DNA from: Mycobacterium sp. 852013-51886_SCH5428379
GTDB lineage: Bacteria > Actinomycetota > Actinomycetes > Mycobacteriales > Mycobacteriaceae
NCBI RefSeq assembly: GCF_001665575.1
Contig: NZ_LZSU01000017.1
Span: 181,340-245,339, forward strand
Length of the DNA: 64,000 bases
Direction: 5' to 3'
In this document: one piece after another, positions 32,631 through 41,419 of the stretch
How the letters are laid out: every line of letters starts with the position of its first letter
How positions within the stretch are numbered: position 1 is the stretch's first letter
Made by a program: the position numbers and the translations under genes
Notes under the pieces: generated by a model
Database searches by the model: none
Seen by the model: the letters and a program-made list of their open reading frames with translations, nothing else
What the model was told of the DNA's origin: nothing

Positions 32631-33134
32631 ATGAAGACTGATCGCCGTACCCGTCGCGTCCCGTTTGTCGCGGGAGTCGCCGCCGCCGCCATCGCGGTGA
32701 GCTTCACCGCAGCATGCGGTTCGAGCGACAGCGGAAGCGAAGAATCGACCTCCACCTCCACCTCCACGTCGTCGGTCACGACGACGCCGCCGGCCACGAC
32801 CAGCGCTCCCGCGCCGGCTCCGGGCGGCACCGGCGAACCGGGCGGCGCCCCGGGTGATCCCGGTGGCGCTCCGGGTGCCGGTGCCGGACCGGGCGGCGCG
32901 ACCGCCGAGGTTCCCGGCGCCGGTGCCGGCGCAGGACCCGGCGGCGCCTCGGCCGAGGTCCCCGGCGCAGGCGCGGGTGCCGGACCCGGTGGCGCGTCGG
33001 CCGAGATCCCCGGCGCGGGCGCAGGTGCCGGACCCGGTGGCGCCTCGGCGGGTGTCCCCGGCGCTGGAGCCGGGGCCGGACCCGGTGGCGCCGAGGCCTG
33101 CGCGGGCGGCATCTGCGTCGGCACTGGCGGCTGA
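32631..33134 (+). CDS. Gly/Ala/Pro tandem-repeat lipoprotein
   Basis: A 167-residue secreted protein. A twin-Arg-like basic start (KTDRRTRRVPFVAG) leads to a hydrophobic signal ending FTAACGSS, a probable lipobox. A Ser/Thr-rich stretch follows, then four to five tandem copies of a 16-residue unit, GAGAGAGPGGASAEVP and variants, encoded by 48-bp DNA repeats. The end is CAGGICVGTGG with two Cys. Repeat number may vary between strains. Possibly a cell-wall spacer; no enzymatic domain. Confidence 0.75.
   Translation: MKTDRRTRRVPFVAGVAAAAIAVSFTAACGSSDSGSEESTSTSTSTSSVTTTPPATTSAPAPAPGGTGEPGGAPGDPGGAPGAGAGPGGATAEVPGAGAGAGPGGASAEVPGAGAGAGPGGASAEIPGAGAGAGPGGASAGVPGAGAGAGPGGAEACAGGICVGTGG
32881..33090 (+). 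repeat. 48-bp tandem repeats inside the lipoprotein gene
   Basis: About four and a half copies of a 48-bp unit, each encoding a 16-residue Gly/Ala/Pro block, with mostly third-position differences. In-frame length variation by replication slippage is expected. Boundaries are approximate. Confidence 0.6.
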
Positions 33135-33171
33135 CGCCTCGTCCAACGACCACCCGGGTCAGAATGAAGAA

Positions 33172-33546
33172 GTGGAATCGACCCGGGTGGATCGCTGGCT
33201 CTGGGCAGTCCGGCTGACGAAGACCCGGCCGGACGCCGCAGCCGCCTGTCGCGGCGGCCACGTGCGGGTCAACGACCGGCCCGCGAAACCTGCGACGACG
33301 GTGTCGCCCGGCGACGAAGTGCGCGCCCGGATCGGGGACCGGGAACGCATCGTCGAGGTCGTGCGGGTGATCCAGAAACGGGTCGGCGCGCCCGACGCCG
33401 CCACTTGCTTTCTCGACCGGACGCCACCGGCACCGCCGACGACGTCGGTGCCCCTGGCAGTCCGCGATCGTGGCGCGGGGCGGCCGACGAAACGCGAGCG
33501 GCGGGTCCTCGACGCGTGGCGGGCCGGCCAGCGGCAACAATGGTGA
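33172..33546 (+). CDS. S4-domain RNA-binding protein (Hsp15-like)
   Basis: A 124-residue S4-domain protein of the Hsp15/RqcP type: STRVDRWLWAVRLTKTR, AAACRGGHVRVNDRPAKPATTVSPGDEV and a basic tail RPTKRERRVLDAWR. Hsp15 proteins bind 50S-nascent chain complexes in ribosome rescue. GTG 33172 is chosen because the family begins just before the VDRWLW motif. Its stop is 1 bp before the GTG of the NADH dehydrogenase gene, so the two are translationally linked. Confidence 0.9.
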   Translation: MESTRVDRWLWAVRLTKTRPDAAAACRGGHVRVNDRPAKPATTVSPGDEVRARIGDRERIVEVVRVIQKRVGAPDAATCFLDRTPPAPPTTSVPLAVRDRGAGRPTKRERRVLDAWRAGQRQQW

Positions 33547-33547
33547 G

Positions 33548-34927
33548 GTGACAGACCACGGTTCGACCCGCGTGTTGATCATCGGCGGCGGCTTCGGCGG
33601 GCTGTTCTGCGCGCGCCGGCTCGGCCGGACCGACGTCGAGGTCACGCTTCTCGACCGGTCCGCCTGCCACGTCTTCCAACCACTGCTCTACCAATGCGCC
33701 ACCGGCACTCTCAGCATCGGACAGATCAGCCGCTCGCTGCGCGAGGAACTTGCCCGCCACCGCAACGTCACCCCCCTACTCGGGGAGGCGTGCGACATCG
33801 ACGTCGACGCGCGGCGGGTCACGGCCTGCCGGCCCGACGGCACGACGTTCAGCCTCGACTACGACGTCTTGATCCTGGCCGCCGGTATGCGGCAGGCCTA
33901 CTTCGGGCGCGAGGACTTCGCGCAGTGGGCGCCGGGGATGAAGACCCTCGACGATGCGGTGACCATCCGGCGTCGAGTGTTCGGCGCGTTCGAGGTCGCC
34001 GAAACCCTGCCGCCCGGTCCGGACCGTGATGCGTGGCTCACCTTCGCCGTCGCCGGGGGCGGGCCGACCGGCGTCGAACTGGCCGGCCAGATCCGCGAGG
34101 TCGCCACCCGGGCGCTGGCCGACGAGTTCCACAGCATCGACCCGCAGGACGCGCGGGTCATCCTGTTCGACGGCGGCGAGCGGGTGCTCAGCAGCTTCGC
34201 GCCGGCGCTGACCACCAAGGCCACCGGCGCGTTGGAGGCACTGGGTGTCGAGCTGCGGATGGGGGTGCACGTCACCGATGTCCGCTCCGACGGCATCACC
34301 GTCTCACCGAAAGCCGGTGGGCCCGATGAGGATTTCGCGACGCGGACCGTGCTGTGGACGGCCGGCGTCGAGGCGGTCCCCTTCGCCCGGCGAGCGGCCG
34401 AGGCGCTTGGCGCCACCACCGACCGTGCCGGGCGCATCGCCGTCGACGCCGACCTGTCGGTGCCCGGACATCCGGAGGTGTTCGTCATCGGTGACCTCGT
34501 CGGACGGGACCATCTGCCGGGTGTGGCCGAGAACGCCATGCAGGGCGGGCTGCACGCCGCCGCCTGCATCCGGCGCGATCTGGCCGGTAAGCCGCGCAGA
34601 CCTTACCGGTACCGCGATCTGGGATCCGCGGCGTACATCAGCCGGGGCCACGCCGTTCTGGAGGCCGGCCCGCTCAGGTTGTCGGGTCTCCCCGGATGGC
34701 TCGCGTGGGGGCTGCTGCACATCGCGTTCCTCACCGGACTGGAGAACCGGATCAGCACCGTGGCCAGCTGGCTGGCCGCGACCGGACGCACCCGCCGTAC
34801 CGACCGGACGTTCATCCTCGGCAACACCACCTCACCCGAACACCCCTACACGTGGATGACATCCGTGCACCCCAACATGATTCATCCGACGGACGACGAG
34901 ACCTCCTCGGCGCCGGGCGGCGGCTGA
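33548..34927 (+). CDS. Type II NADH dehydrogenase-like flavoprotein
   Basis: A 459-residue FAD protein of the NDH-2 family: FAD loop VLIIGGGFGGLF, the LLDRSACHVFQPLLYQ segment typical of NDH-2, the NADH loop FAVAGGGPTGVELAGQI, and the second FAD motif VFVIGDLVGRDHLPGVAENAMQGG. The C-terminal WLAWGLLHIAFLTGLENRI is an amphipathic membrane-associating region. It should pass electrons from NADH to menaquinone without proton pumping. GTG 33548 is immediately after the S4 gene. Confidence 0.9.
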   Translation: MTDHGSTRVLIIGGGFGGLFCARRLGRTDVEVTLLDRSACHVFQPLLYQCATGTLSIGQISRSLREELARHRNVTPLLGEACDIDVDARRVTACRPDGTTFSLDYDVLILAAGMRQAYFGREDFAQWAPGMKTLDDAVTIRRRVFGAFEVAETLPPGPDRDAWLTFAVAGGGPTGVELAGQIREVATRALADEFHSIDPQDARVILFDGGERVLSSFAPALTTKATGALEALGVELRMGVHVTDVRSDGITVSPKAGGPDEDFATRTVLWTAGVEAVPFARRAAEALGATTDRAGRIAVDADLSVPGHPEVFVIGDLVGRDHLPGVAENAMQGGLHAAACIRRDLAGKPRRPYRYRDLGSAAYISRGHAVLEAGPLRLSGLPGWLAWGLLHIAFLTGLENRISTVASWLAATGRTRRTDRTFILGNTTSPEHPYTWMTSVHPNMIHPTDDETSSAPGGG

Positions 34928-34938
34928 CAGCGTCAGCC
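34922..34938. terminator. Hairpin spanning two convergent stop codons
   Basis: GGCTGAC (34922-34928) and GTCAGCC (34932-34938) pair perfectly around a 3-nt loop. The arms include the TGA of the NADH dehydrogenase gene and the TGA of the convergent SDR gene. It could serve as a compact bidirectional terminator. Confidence 0.45.
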
Positions 34939-35889
34939 CTCGGCAAGCGTTGCCAGCAGCGCCGACATCTCGTCGCCGGGACCCGCCGGCACCGTGTGGC
35001 CGGCAGTGTCCCGGATCTCGTCGAGATGCGCGTCGATGTCCTCCATCGACAGCGACGGGTTGTAGTACCCCTTGGTCCTGCCGATGAAGAACCGGGCGAC
35101 CTGACCCGCGCCCACGGTGTAGATGTCCCCCGACACCGCGCAGATCGCATGCGCGAGGTAGCCGACCACCGGCGCCACGAGCGCGGGATCGAGTCGTGCG
35201 AAGAACGGTCGCATGACCTCGTCGGCGGCAGCCGCGGCCTCGTCGTCGGCGAGGTCGAGGACGCTCCGCATCGAATAGTCCAGCATCCGCGTCGCCGCGA
35301 TCGGCGCGACCGCATTGACCTTGATGTCGGCGTCACCGGCCTCCGCGGCCAGCACCCGTGTCAGCCCGATCAGCCCGGTCTTGGCCGAGCCGTAGTTGCT
35401 CATCCGCGGCGCTCCCAAGATGCCGGCCGCCGAACAGGTGTTGACCACACGCCCGAAACCATTGTCGCGCATCACCTTCCAGGCGGGTCGAGTGACGAAG
35501 AACGCCCCTCGCAGGTGGACGTCGAGCAGTGGATCGAGCCGATCCTGCGACATGTCCTCGAACGCCGCGTCATCGACGGTGCCCGCGTTGTTGACGAGGA
35601 CGTCCACCGTTCCGAAGGCCTCGAGCGCGGTGTCGATGACGGCCCGGCCACCCTCAGGGGTGACGACGCTGTGGACGTCGGCGACGGCCTCGCCACCGCG
35701 CGCGACGATATCCCGGACGGTTTGGGCCGCCGCGTCCTCACTGGCCCCGTGGCCGGTGACCGATCCGCCGCGGTCGTTGACCACCACGCGGGCGCCCCGG
35801 GAGGCGAGCAGGAGCGCGTACTCGCGGCCGAGCCCTCGCCCGGCTCCGGTGACGACCGCGACCTGGCCGTCGAACCGCAGTTCGCTCAT
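34933..35889 (-). CDS. SDR family protein, HSD17B4/multifunctional-enzyme-like
   Basis: A 318-residue SDR with TGAGRGLGREYALLLASRGARVVVNDRGG, LVNNAG, NTCSAAG, the catalytic NYGSAK and a C-terminal extension. NDRGG and the length resemble the 3-hydroxyacyl-CoA dehydrogenase part of peroxisomal multifunctional enzyme, so beta-oxidation of a long-chain or steroid acyl-CoA is possible. It overlaps the upstream TetR gene by 4 bp (ATGA) and forms an operon with it, opposite a CYP105-like P450. Confidence 0.9.
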   Translation of the reverse strand: MSELRFDGQVAVVTGAGRGLGREYALLLASRGARVVVNDRGGSVTGHGASEDAAAQTVRDIVARGGEAVADVHSVVTPEGGRAVIDTALEAFGTVDVLVNNAGTVDDAAFEDMSQDRLDPLLDVHLRGAFFVTRPAWKVMRDNGFGRVVNTCSAAGILGAPRMSNYGSAKTGLIGLTRVLAAEAGDADIKVNAVAPIAATRMLDYSMRSVLDLADDEAAAAADEVMRPFFARLDPALVAPVVGYLAHAICAVSGDIYTVGAGQVARFFIGRTKGYYNPSLSMEDIDAHLDEIRDTAGHTVPAGPGDEMSALLATLAEG

Positions 35890-36518
35890 CCTGGCCAGCT
35901 CTCGGCATGCGGCGGGTACTGGATCGAAACGCACGGCGGTAGCGCGCGCGGCTGCGGCGAGGTGGTGATGCCGTCGAGCATCAGGGCGACGTAGCGCCGC
36001 CAGCCATCCGAGGTGGGATCCATGGTCCACAGCACGCTGTTGAGCATCACCACGATGCGCCGCAGGTCATCCCCGACCACCTCCGCGCGGATGAGCCCGG
36101 CCTCCCGCGCCCGCGTCGTGAGCTCGTCGAGCGCAGCGTCCAGCTGCGCGGAGATGCCGGCCAGCGAGTCGGCCTTGCGGGCAGCGGTGAGCACACCGTG
36201 TTCCCGCGCGCCGAGCGCGACCGCGCCTTCCACCAGCTCGGTCAGACCGCGCAGTGGGTTACGCCGCCCCAGCGCACGCTCGATCACGGGGGTCAGATGC
36301 CGGGCGATGCTGTGGTCCAGCACGGCACGCGTCAGGTCCGCCTTCGTCGGGAATCGCCGGTAGAGCGTGCGCTCCCCGACTCCGGCGCGCCGCGCGATCG
36401 CCTCCATCGGGGCGTCCGCTCCCAGCTCGGCATACACCTCGCCGGCCGCGATCAGTATGCGTTCGGCGTTGCGGACAGCGTCCGCGCGTAGCCGCCGCTC
36501 TCCGGCGAGAGTCACCAC
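35886..36518 (-). CDS. TetR family regulator
   Basis: About 210 residues. HTH: AERILIAAGEVYAELGADAPMEAIARRAGVGERTLYRRF is split over residues 20-58; an effector domain follows with a C-terminus rich in Pro. GTG 36518 or GTG 36515 is the start. It is divergent from the P450 gene with an 84-bp gap and most likely controls both the P450 and its own SDR-containing operon. Confidence 0.9.
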   Translation of the reverse strand: MVTLAGERRLRADAVRNAERILIAAGEVYAELGADAPMEAIARRAGVGERTLYRRFPTKADLTRAVLDHSIARHLTPVIERALGRRNPLRGLTELVEGAVALGAREHGVLTAARKADSLAGISAQLDAALDELTTRAREAGLIRAEVVGDDLRRIVVMLNSVLWTMDPTSDGWRRYVALMLDGITTSPQPRALPPCVSIQYPPHAESWPG

Positions 36519-36535
36519 ACCACCATATCCGACAG

Positions 36536-36565
36536 TTGACTGCCAGTACGGCTGGTGGTTAATGT
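36536..36565 (+). promoter_or_regulatory. Predicted promoter of the CYP105-like gene
   Basis: TTGACT (36536-36541) and TAATGT (36560-36565) are separated by 18 bp, close to the SigA consensus. ACTGCCAGT, a short odd dyad, overlaps the -35 end and could be the TetR site. Confidence 0.45.
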
Positions 36566-36602
36566 GCCGGATAAGTGGCAGCAGGCTGTCGATTGGGGGG
36601 TC

Positions 36603-37820
36603 ATGACGTCGGAATCGGCCGTGGACGTTGGCGGGGGCCACATCACCGTCCCGGTGCCGCGCGACCCGCGCTGCCCGCTGGAACCGCCGCCGCAGTTCGC
36701 GGAGTGGCGGGATGCGACCGGTTTGCAGCGGGTCTTGTGGAGAGGTCGGCCCACCTGGCTGATCAGCCGCTACGACGACATCAGGGCGGCACTGATCGAC
36801 CCGCGACTGAGTGCGGACATCTTCTCGGACAGCACCCGAACCAGAACCGCCGACGACACCGCCCCCGTGGTGTTCGCCCGGATCGATGATCCCGAACACA
36901 ACCGGCTACGCCGGATGATGACCCGCGACTTCACCTATCGACGGGCCGAGTCGATGAGACCGCAGATCCAGCAGTTGGTCGACGACTTCCTCGACCGGAT
37001 GATCGACGCCGGACCGCCCGCCGACCTGGTACGCGACTTCGCGCTGCCGGTGCCGTCGTTGGTGATCTCGCTGCTGTTGGGTGTGCCCCACTCCGACCAC
37101 GAGGAGTTCCAGCTCTACAGCACCAGGGGCCTTGACTCCCGGTCCACCGCCGAGGAGAAGGCCGCCGCGGGCACGGCCATGTTCGAGTACATGCGCAGGC
37201 TCGCCGCCCAGAAGCAGCGTGAACCCGGTGACGACCTGATGAGCCGGCTCGTCGTCGACCATGTCGCGACCGGAGAACTCAACCCCGAGACCGCGGTGAT
37301 GAACGGCGTGATCCTGCTGCTGGCCGGCCATGAGACGACAGCGAGCATGATCGCCCTCGGCACCGTTGCGCTGCTGCAGAATCCGGCGCAACTCGATCGG
37401 CTGCGTGATTCCACCGACCCGAAGACCGACGCCCTCATCGTCGAGGAGCTCATCCGCTACCTCACGATCGTCCACAGCCAGGTGGATCGTGTGGCCGTCG
37501 AGGATCTCGTCATCAACGGCCAGCCGATCCGTGCCGGGGAGCAGGTGCTGATGAACCTGCCCGCGGGAAACTGGGATCCCGCCTTCGTCGACGATCCGCA
37601 CGTTCTCGACGGTGACCGCAACCCGAAAGGCCATTTGGGTTTCGGCTACGGCGTCCATCAGTGCATCGGCCAGAACCTCGCCCGCGTCGAACTCCAGATC
37701 GCGCTCGGCACGCTCGTGCGCCGCCTGCCGGGGTTGCGCCTGGCGGTGCCACCACAAGATCTGCGGTTCGCCGGCGAACAGGAGATCTACACCATCCACG
37801 AGTTGCCGGTGCGCTGGTGA
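36603..37820 (+). CDS. Cytochrome P450, CYP105-like
   Basis: A 405-residue P450. I-helix LLAGHETTA, ExxR in EELIRY, and haem loop LGFGYGVHQCIGQNLARVEL with thiolate Cys354. The N-terminus (LEPPPQFAEWR, then WLISRYDDIRAAL, and DPRLSAD) and the GYGVHQC loop are typical of the CYP105 group, which hydroxylates varied xenobiotics and natural products. ATG 36603 is preceded by GGGGGG. A ferredoxin gene is not adjacent. Confidence 0.95.
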   Translation: MTSESAVDVGGGHITVPVPRDPRCPLEPPPQFAEWRDATGLQRVLWRGRPTWLISRYDDIRAALIDPRLSADIFSDSTRTRTADDTAPVVFARIDDPEHNRLRRMMTRDFTYRRAESMRPQIQQLVDDFLDRMIDAGPPADLVRDFALPVPSLVISLLLGVPHSDHEEFQLYSTRGLDSRSTAEEKAAAGTAMFEYMRRLAAQKQREPGDDLMSRLVVDHVATGELNPETAVMNGVILLLAGHETTASMIALGTVALLQNPAQLDRLRDSTDPKTDALIVEELIRYLTIVHSQVDRVAVEDLVINGQPIRAGEQVLMNLPAGNWDPAFVDDPHVLDGDRNPKGHLGFGYGVHQCIGQNLARVELQIALGTLVRRLPGLRLAVPPQDLRFAGEQEIYTIHELPVRW

Positions 37821-37920
37821 GCCGACGTCGAACGGCACCGTCCACAGCATGACGTCATGGACTCGACCGCGCCGATTCCGTCGGCCCGCCCTGGTGGCGG
37901 GATAACATTCGGCGACGGCG

Positions 37921-39042
37921 ATGGTGCGAATCGCCATGCGCGGGGATGGGACATATTCGTCGATGGCGTGGGTCGGCATGACGTGGCTCGGCAGATGGTG
38001 GCGTCAGCCGGACCACTTCGAGTGGCTCAGCAACTACCTGAAGGCCCGCGGTCTCGCCGACCCGGTACGCCGGGGCATGGCGCTGGTCGCCGCGTCGCTG
38101 TTTCTCGTCCCGCTGAATGCGCTGTGGGGGCCCCAACCCCTGAACCGCACCATCGCCGTAGCCGTGTCGGCCGTGGTGGGGCTCGCGGGCGTGGCGCTGG
38201 CAGTGCTGTGGTTGACGCGGTGGCCGACCCGGATCGAGTCCGTCACCTTCGCCCTCGTCGGGAGCGCGAGCATCGCATTCGGTTGTCTGTGGCAGGCCGA
38301 ACCGTTGATCGGGTTGATGTCGGCGACCGCCCTGGCCGTCTCGGGCGGCTACATCGCGTTCTTCCACACCTCGCGCTACATGCTGGTCAACTTCGTGGTC
38401 GCGGTGGCGCTCGGCGCCTGGGGAGCGATCCGGGTGGCCCAGGACGGTGAGCTCCTCCTCGGCCTCAGCGGATACTTCCTCGTCCTGGAACTGAACGTCG
38501 CGGTGCCCTTCTTCATCCAGAGCGTCGTGCATTCCCTCGGCGCCGATCTGCTGCGGTCAGACCGCGACCCACTCACCGGCCTGCTCAACCGGCGGGCGTT
38601 CTCCGACGCAGTGGTGGGCCGCCTGGTCGCCGGCACCCATCACGACCACCTCGCGGTGGCGTTGATCGACCTGGACCGGTTCAAGGCGATCAACGACACC
38701 CACGGCCACGCCCAGGGTGACGCCGCACTGGTGGCCGTCGCGAAGGGTCTGATCGACGCGGCCAGCGAGACCGCGTTGGTGTGCCGGATGGGTGGCGAGG
38801 AGTTCCTGGTCGCCGACATCGTCGAGGAGCAGAACCCCGTGGACTGGGCCAAGCGCCTGTGCACCGCGGTGTCCTCTGGCCCCATCGAGGTGACCGGCAG
38901 CGTGGGCACCGCGACCGTGCCGCTGCACCGGATCCCCGCAGAGGACGCCCTGACCACGTTCCGGCGGCTCATCGACCAGGCCGACTCGGCCATGTACACC
39001 GCCAAGCGGCGCGGCGGGAATCAGACCCACCACGCCGACTAG
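37921..39042 (+). CDS. Membrane GGDEF diguanylate cyclase (paralog 2)
   Basis: About 373 residues, similar throughout to the protein at 31136-32203: WWRQPDHFEWL at the N-terminus, five or six membrane helices including VLWLTRWPTR, then DPLTGLLNRRAF, LDRFKAINDTHGHAQGD and MGGEEF near residue 290. The active site is complete; the RxxD inhibitory site is absent. The start is uncertain: ATG 37921, 37936, 37963 and 37978 are all in frame and none has a convincing ribosome-binding site. Comparison with the paralog favours one of the later two. Confidence 0.88.
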   Translation: MVRIAMRGDGTYSSMAWVGMTWLGRWWRQPDHFEWLSNYLKARGLADPVRRGMALVAASLFLVPLNALWGPQPLNRTIAVAVSAVVGLAGVALAVLWLTRWPTRIESVTFALVGSASIAFGCLWQAEPLIGLMSATALAVSGGYIAFFHTSRYMLVNFVVAVALGAWGAIRVAQDGELLLGLSGYFLVLELNVAVPFFIQSVVHSLGADLLRSDRDPLTGLLNRRAFSDAVVGRLVAGTHHDHLAVALIDLDRFKAINDTHGHAQGDAALVAVAKGLIDAASETALVCRMGGEEFLVADIVEEQNPVDWAKRLCTAVSSGPIEVTGSVGTATVPLHRIPAEDALTTFRRLIDQADSAMYTAKRRGGNQTHHAD

Positions 39043-39065
39043 CCCCACCGACGGCGGACGCGGGC

Positions 39066-39854
39066 TCAGCCGTGGCCGGACGTCTTCATCAGCTGCTCGG
39101 AGACCATCGCCAGCAGGGGCCGCGGCGCGATCCGGTAGCCGAGCGCCATGACCCGGTTGTGCAGACCGGACACCACGGTGGGGAACGGCCGGTCGACGGC
39201 CTTGAGCGCAGTGTCGACCACCTGCGCGGAGGTCTGCCGACCTCGCGTCATGAACGACTTCCCGGTCCGATCGAAGAACTCGGTGTCGGTGGCGCCGGGA
39301 CACAGCGTCAGCACCTTCACACCGGTTCCGCGGGTCTCCTGCCACAGCGCCTCGGTGAACGACAGCACGAACGCCTTGGTGGCGCCGTAAACCGCCATGC
39401 TCGGCACCGGCTGGAAACCGGCCGTCGATCCCACGTTGATGATCAGACCGTGCCGCCGCTGCACCATGGCGGGCAGCAGATGACCGGTGAGTTCGACGAG
39501 CGCGACACAGTTGAGCTGGATCATCGCGGCGTTCTCCGCCGGATCCTGCTCGGCGACCCGGCCGTGCAGGCCGATACCCGCGTTGTTGATGAGGACGTCG
39601 ACGTGTCGGCCCAGCGCCCCGATCTTCGCTGCCAACTCCGCCGCGGCGCCGGGCTCGGCGAGGTCGGCGGGGATGACGTCGATCTCCAGCCCGGGCTGGG
39701 CGGCCAGCAGCCGGCTGCGCAGCGCGTCGAGCTTCTCGGTGCGCCGGGCGACCAGGATCAGGTTGACGTGCTGCGCTGCCAGACGGTTGGCGAATTCTTC
39801 GCCAATGCCACCGCTGGCGCCGGTGACGAGGGCGGTGCTTCCGGTGAGTCTCAT
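39066..39854 (-). CDS. SDR family protein (DltE-like)
   Basis: A 262-residue SDR: TGASGGIGEEFANRLAAQ at the start, DVLINNAGIGLHGR, NVGSTAGFQP, catalytic YGATKAFVLSFTEAL and LCPGATDTEFFDRTG. The ARRTEKLDAL segment and length fit the DltE/YqjQ-like SDR group, often linked to lipid metabolism. ATG 39854 lies 23 bp from the stop of the upstream membrane gene, with which it may form an operon. Confidence 0.9.
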   Translation of the reverse strand: MRLTGSTALVTGASGGIGEEFANRLAAQHVNLILVARRTEKLDALRSRLLAAQPGLEIDVIPADLAEPGAAAELAAKIGALGRHVDVLINNAGIGLHGRVAEQDPAENAAMIQLNCVALVELTGHLLPAMVQRRHGLIINVGSTAGFQPVPSMAVYGATKAFVLSFTEALWQETRGTGVKVLTLCPGATDTEFFDRTGKSFMTRGRQTSAQVVDTALKAVDRPFPTVVSGLHNRVMALGYRIAPRPLLAMVSEQLMKTSGHG

Positions 39855-39877
39855 GTCTGCAACGTAGCGTCCCCGCG

Positions 39878-40684
39878 TCACGGCATCCGCAGCACCTCGT
39901 CGAGGGCGACGGTGACCCGAAACCCGCACAGCACCAGGATGTGCAGCAGGTAGAGCCACAGGGCCAGCGCCGAGACGGCGCCGACGATCGGCAGGCCGCC
40001 GAACGGCGCCGACCAGGGAATCGGTATCGCCAGGAACAGCACGAACCCCTGCAGGAACCCGGCGAGGATCGCGCCGGTGCTGAACGAGCCGATTGCCAGC
40101 GCCCGCCACCCGATCCGACCGGGTCCGATGAGGCCGAACACCCCGAGCAGCGCTGTGGACACCGTGACCCAGACGATGTGGAAGGCCACCACGATGCCCC
40201 AGATGAGCGATCCCCCGCCGCGGTCGTAGAGCGGGGCGACGTAGGGCGCCGACGCCAGGACGGCCAGGACGAGGAATGGGGCGCCGGCGGCTACGCCGAG
40301 CAGCCCGGCCCGCCCGCGCCACCCGGTCAGGGTGTCGGGCGCCGCGGACATCTGGACGAAGGCCCGGCGCAGGCCCTCGCCGTAGAGGCTCGCCGGGAAC
40401 AGCACGACCAGCGCCTGCACCCACGACATCGACAGCGCCACCGACGTCAGCGTGCGCAATGCCTCGGGCGTGCCGTGCCCGTCGGGCAGACCACTGATCG
40501 CGGACTCCATCGCGCGGGTGACGGCCTCGTGGCCGACGAGCCCCCCGACCGCCCACAGCGACGCCAGGGCGAGAGGCACCAAACCGATCACCCCGAAGAA
40601 CGTCGCACCCGCTGCCCAGAGGGACAGGTCGCTGCCGGGAAAGGTCTTGCGCACACCCGACGCGAGACTCCGCAGTCGGCTCAT
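39878..40684 (-). CDS. YihY/BrkB-family membrane protein
   Basis: A 268-residue membrane protein with about six helices. The start SGVRKTFPGSDLSLWAAGATFFGVIGLVPLAL and the segment FPASLYGEGLRRAF are typical of the YihY/virulence-factor-BrkB group; the helix GAILAGFLQGFVLFLAI is also conserved. Function is not known (older RNase BN label is not supported). It is divergent from the CDP-alcohol phosphatidyltransferase gene with 45 bp between starts. Confidence 0.87.
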   Translation of the reverse strand: MSRLRSLASGVRKTFPGSDLSLWAAGATFFGVIGLVPLALASLWAVGGLVGHEAVTRAMESAISGLPDGHGTPEALRTLTSVALSMSWVQALVVLFPASLYGEGLRRAFVQMSAAPDTLTGWRGRAGLLGVAAGAPFLVLAVLASAPYVAPLYDRGGGSLIWGIVVAFHIVWVTVSTALLGVFGLIGPGRIGWRALAIGSFSTGAILAGFLQGFVLFLAIPIPWSAPFGGLPIVGAVSALALWLYLLHILVLCGFRVTVALDEVLRMP

Positions 40685-40729
40685 CGCCGTCTCCGGTCGG
40701 ACGGCGGGCCGTCCTGGCAGGCTGGGGAC

Positions 40730-41419
40730 ATGGCGTCGGAGAGTCGGACCGGCGGTACGCCGGACGACAGGGAATGGTCGGCGCTGCACGGTGGGGTGCA
40801 GCCGTCGCCGGTGGTCCGCGGATGGTTGCGGATGGTGTGGTTCCTCTCTTCCGGGCCGGTGGCCAGGATTCCCCCGGACGCGCTCTCGGCCGCCGGAGTG
40901 CTGGCGCTGGTCGGTGCGTGGGCGGCCGTCGCCGGCCCGAACTGGCCGGCGTTGGCGGTCGGCCTGATCGTCGCGGCGGGGGTGCTCGACGGCCTCGACG
41001 GTGCGGTCGCGCTGCGGACGGGGCGGGCGCGTCCGCTGGGCGCGGTGGTCGATGCGGTCGCCGACCGGCTGGGTGATGTGGTGCTCGCGGCGGTCCTCGC
41101 GGCGCTGGGCGCTCCTTTGGTGTGGGTGTTGCCGGCGATCGCGCTGGTGTTGCTGCACGAGTATGCGCGGGCGCGCGCCCAGGCGGCCGGGATGCCGGGG
41201 GTCGGTGCGGTCACCGTGGCCGAGCGGCCGACCCGGCTGATCATCGTCGGGATCGCGGCGGCGGGCGTGGCGGTATGGCCCGCGGGTATGCCGGGGCCGG
41301 GCTGGGACTGGGCCGGGGCGCTGGCCGTCACGTGGATCGCCGTCGGGGTCGTCGGAGGCGTGCAGTTGCTGGTCGGGGTACGGCGGTCGATTCCGCGGGC
41401 GTTCCCGCCGGACCGATGA
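40730..41419 (+). CDS. CDP-alcohol phosphatidyltransferase family protein
   Basis: A 229-residue membrane protein with about five or six helices. The family signature is visible around residues 87-110 as DGLDGAVAL, eight residues, then GAVVDAVAD; the two Asp pairs that bind metal are intact. However the position normally occupied by Arg after Ala (DGxxAR) is Leu. The C-terminal 92 bp overlap, antisense, the end of the convergent desaturase gene. It probably moves a phospho-head group to a diacylglycerol or isoprenoid alcohol. Confidence 0.82.
   Translation: MASESRTGGTPDDREWSALHGGVQPSPVVRGWLRMVWFLSSGPVARIPPDALSAAGVLALVGAWAAVAGPNWPALAVGLIVAAGVLDGLDGAVALRTGRARPLGAVVDAVADRLGDVVLAAVLAALGAPLVWVLPAIALVLLHEYARARAQAAGMPGVGAVTVAERPTRLIIVGIAAAGVAVWPAGMPGPGWDWAGALAVTWIAVGVVGGVQLLVGVRRSIPRAFPPDR

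Noticed and set aside
32881..33090. CRISPR-like array
   Set aside because: The repeats are in-frame 48-bp protein-coding units without spacers.
34696..35994. 432-codon open frame on the plus strand
   Set aside because: Mostly antisense to the SDR at 34933-35889.
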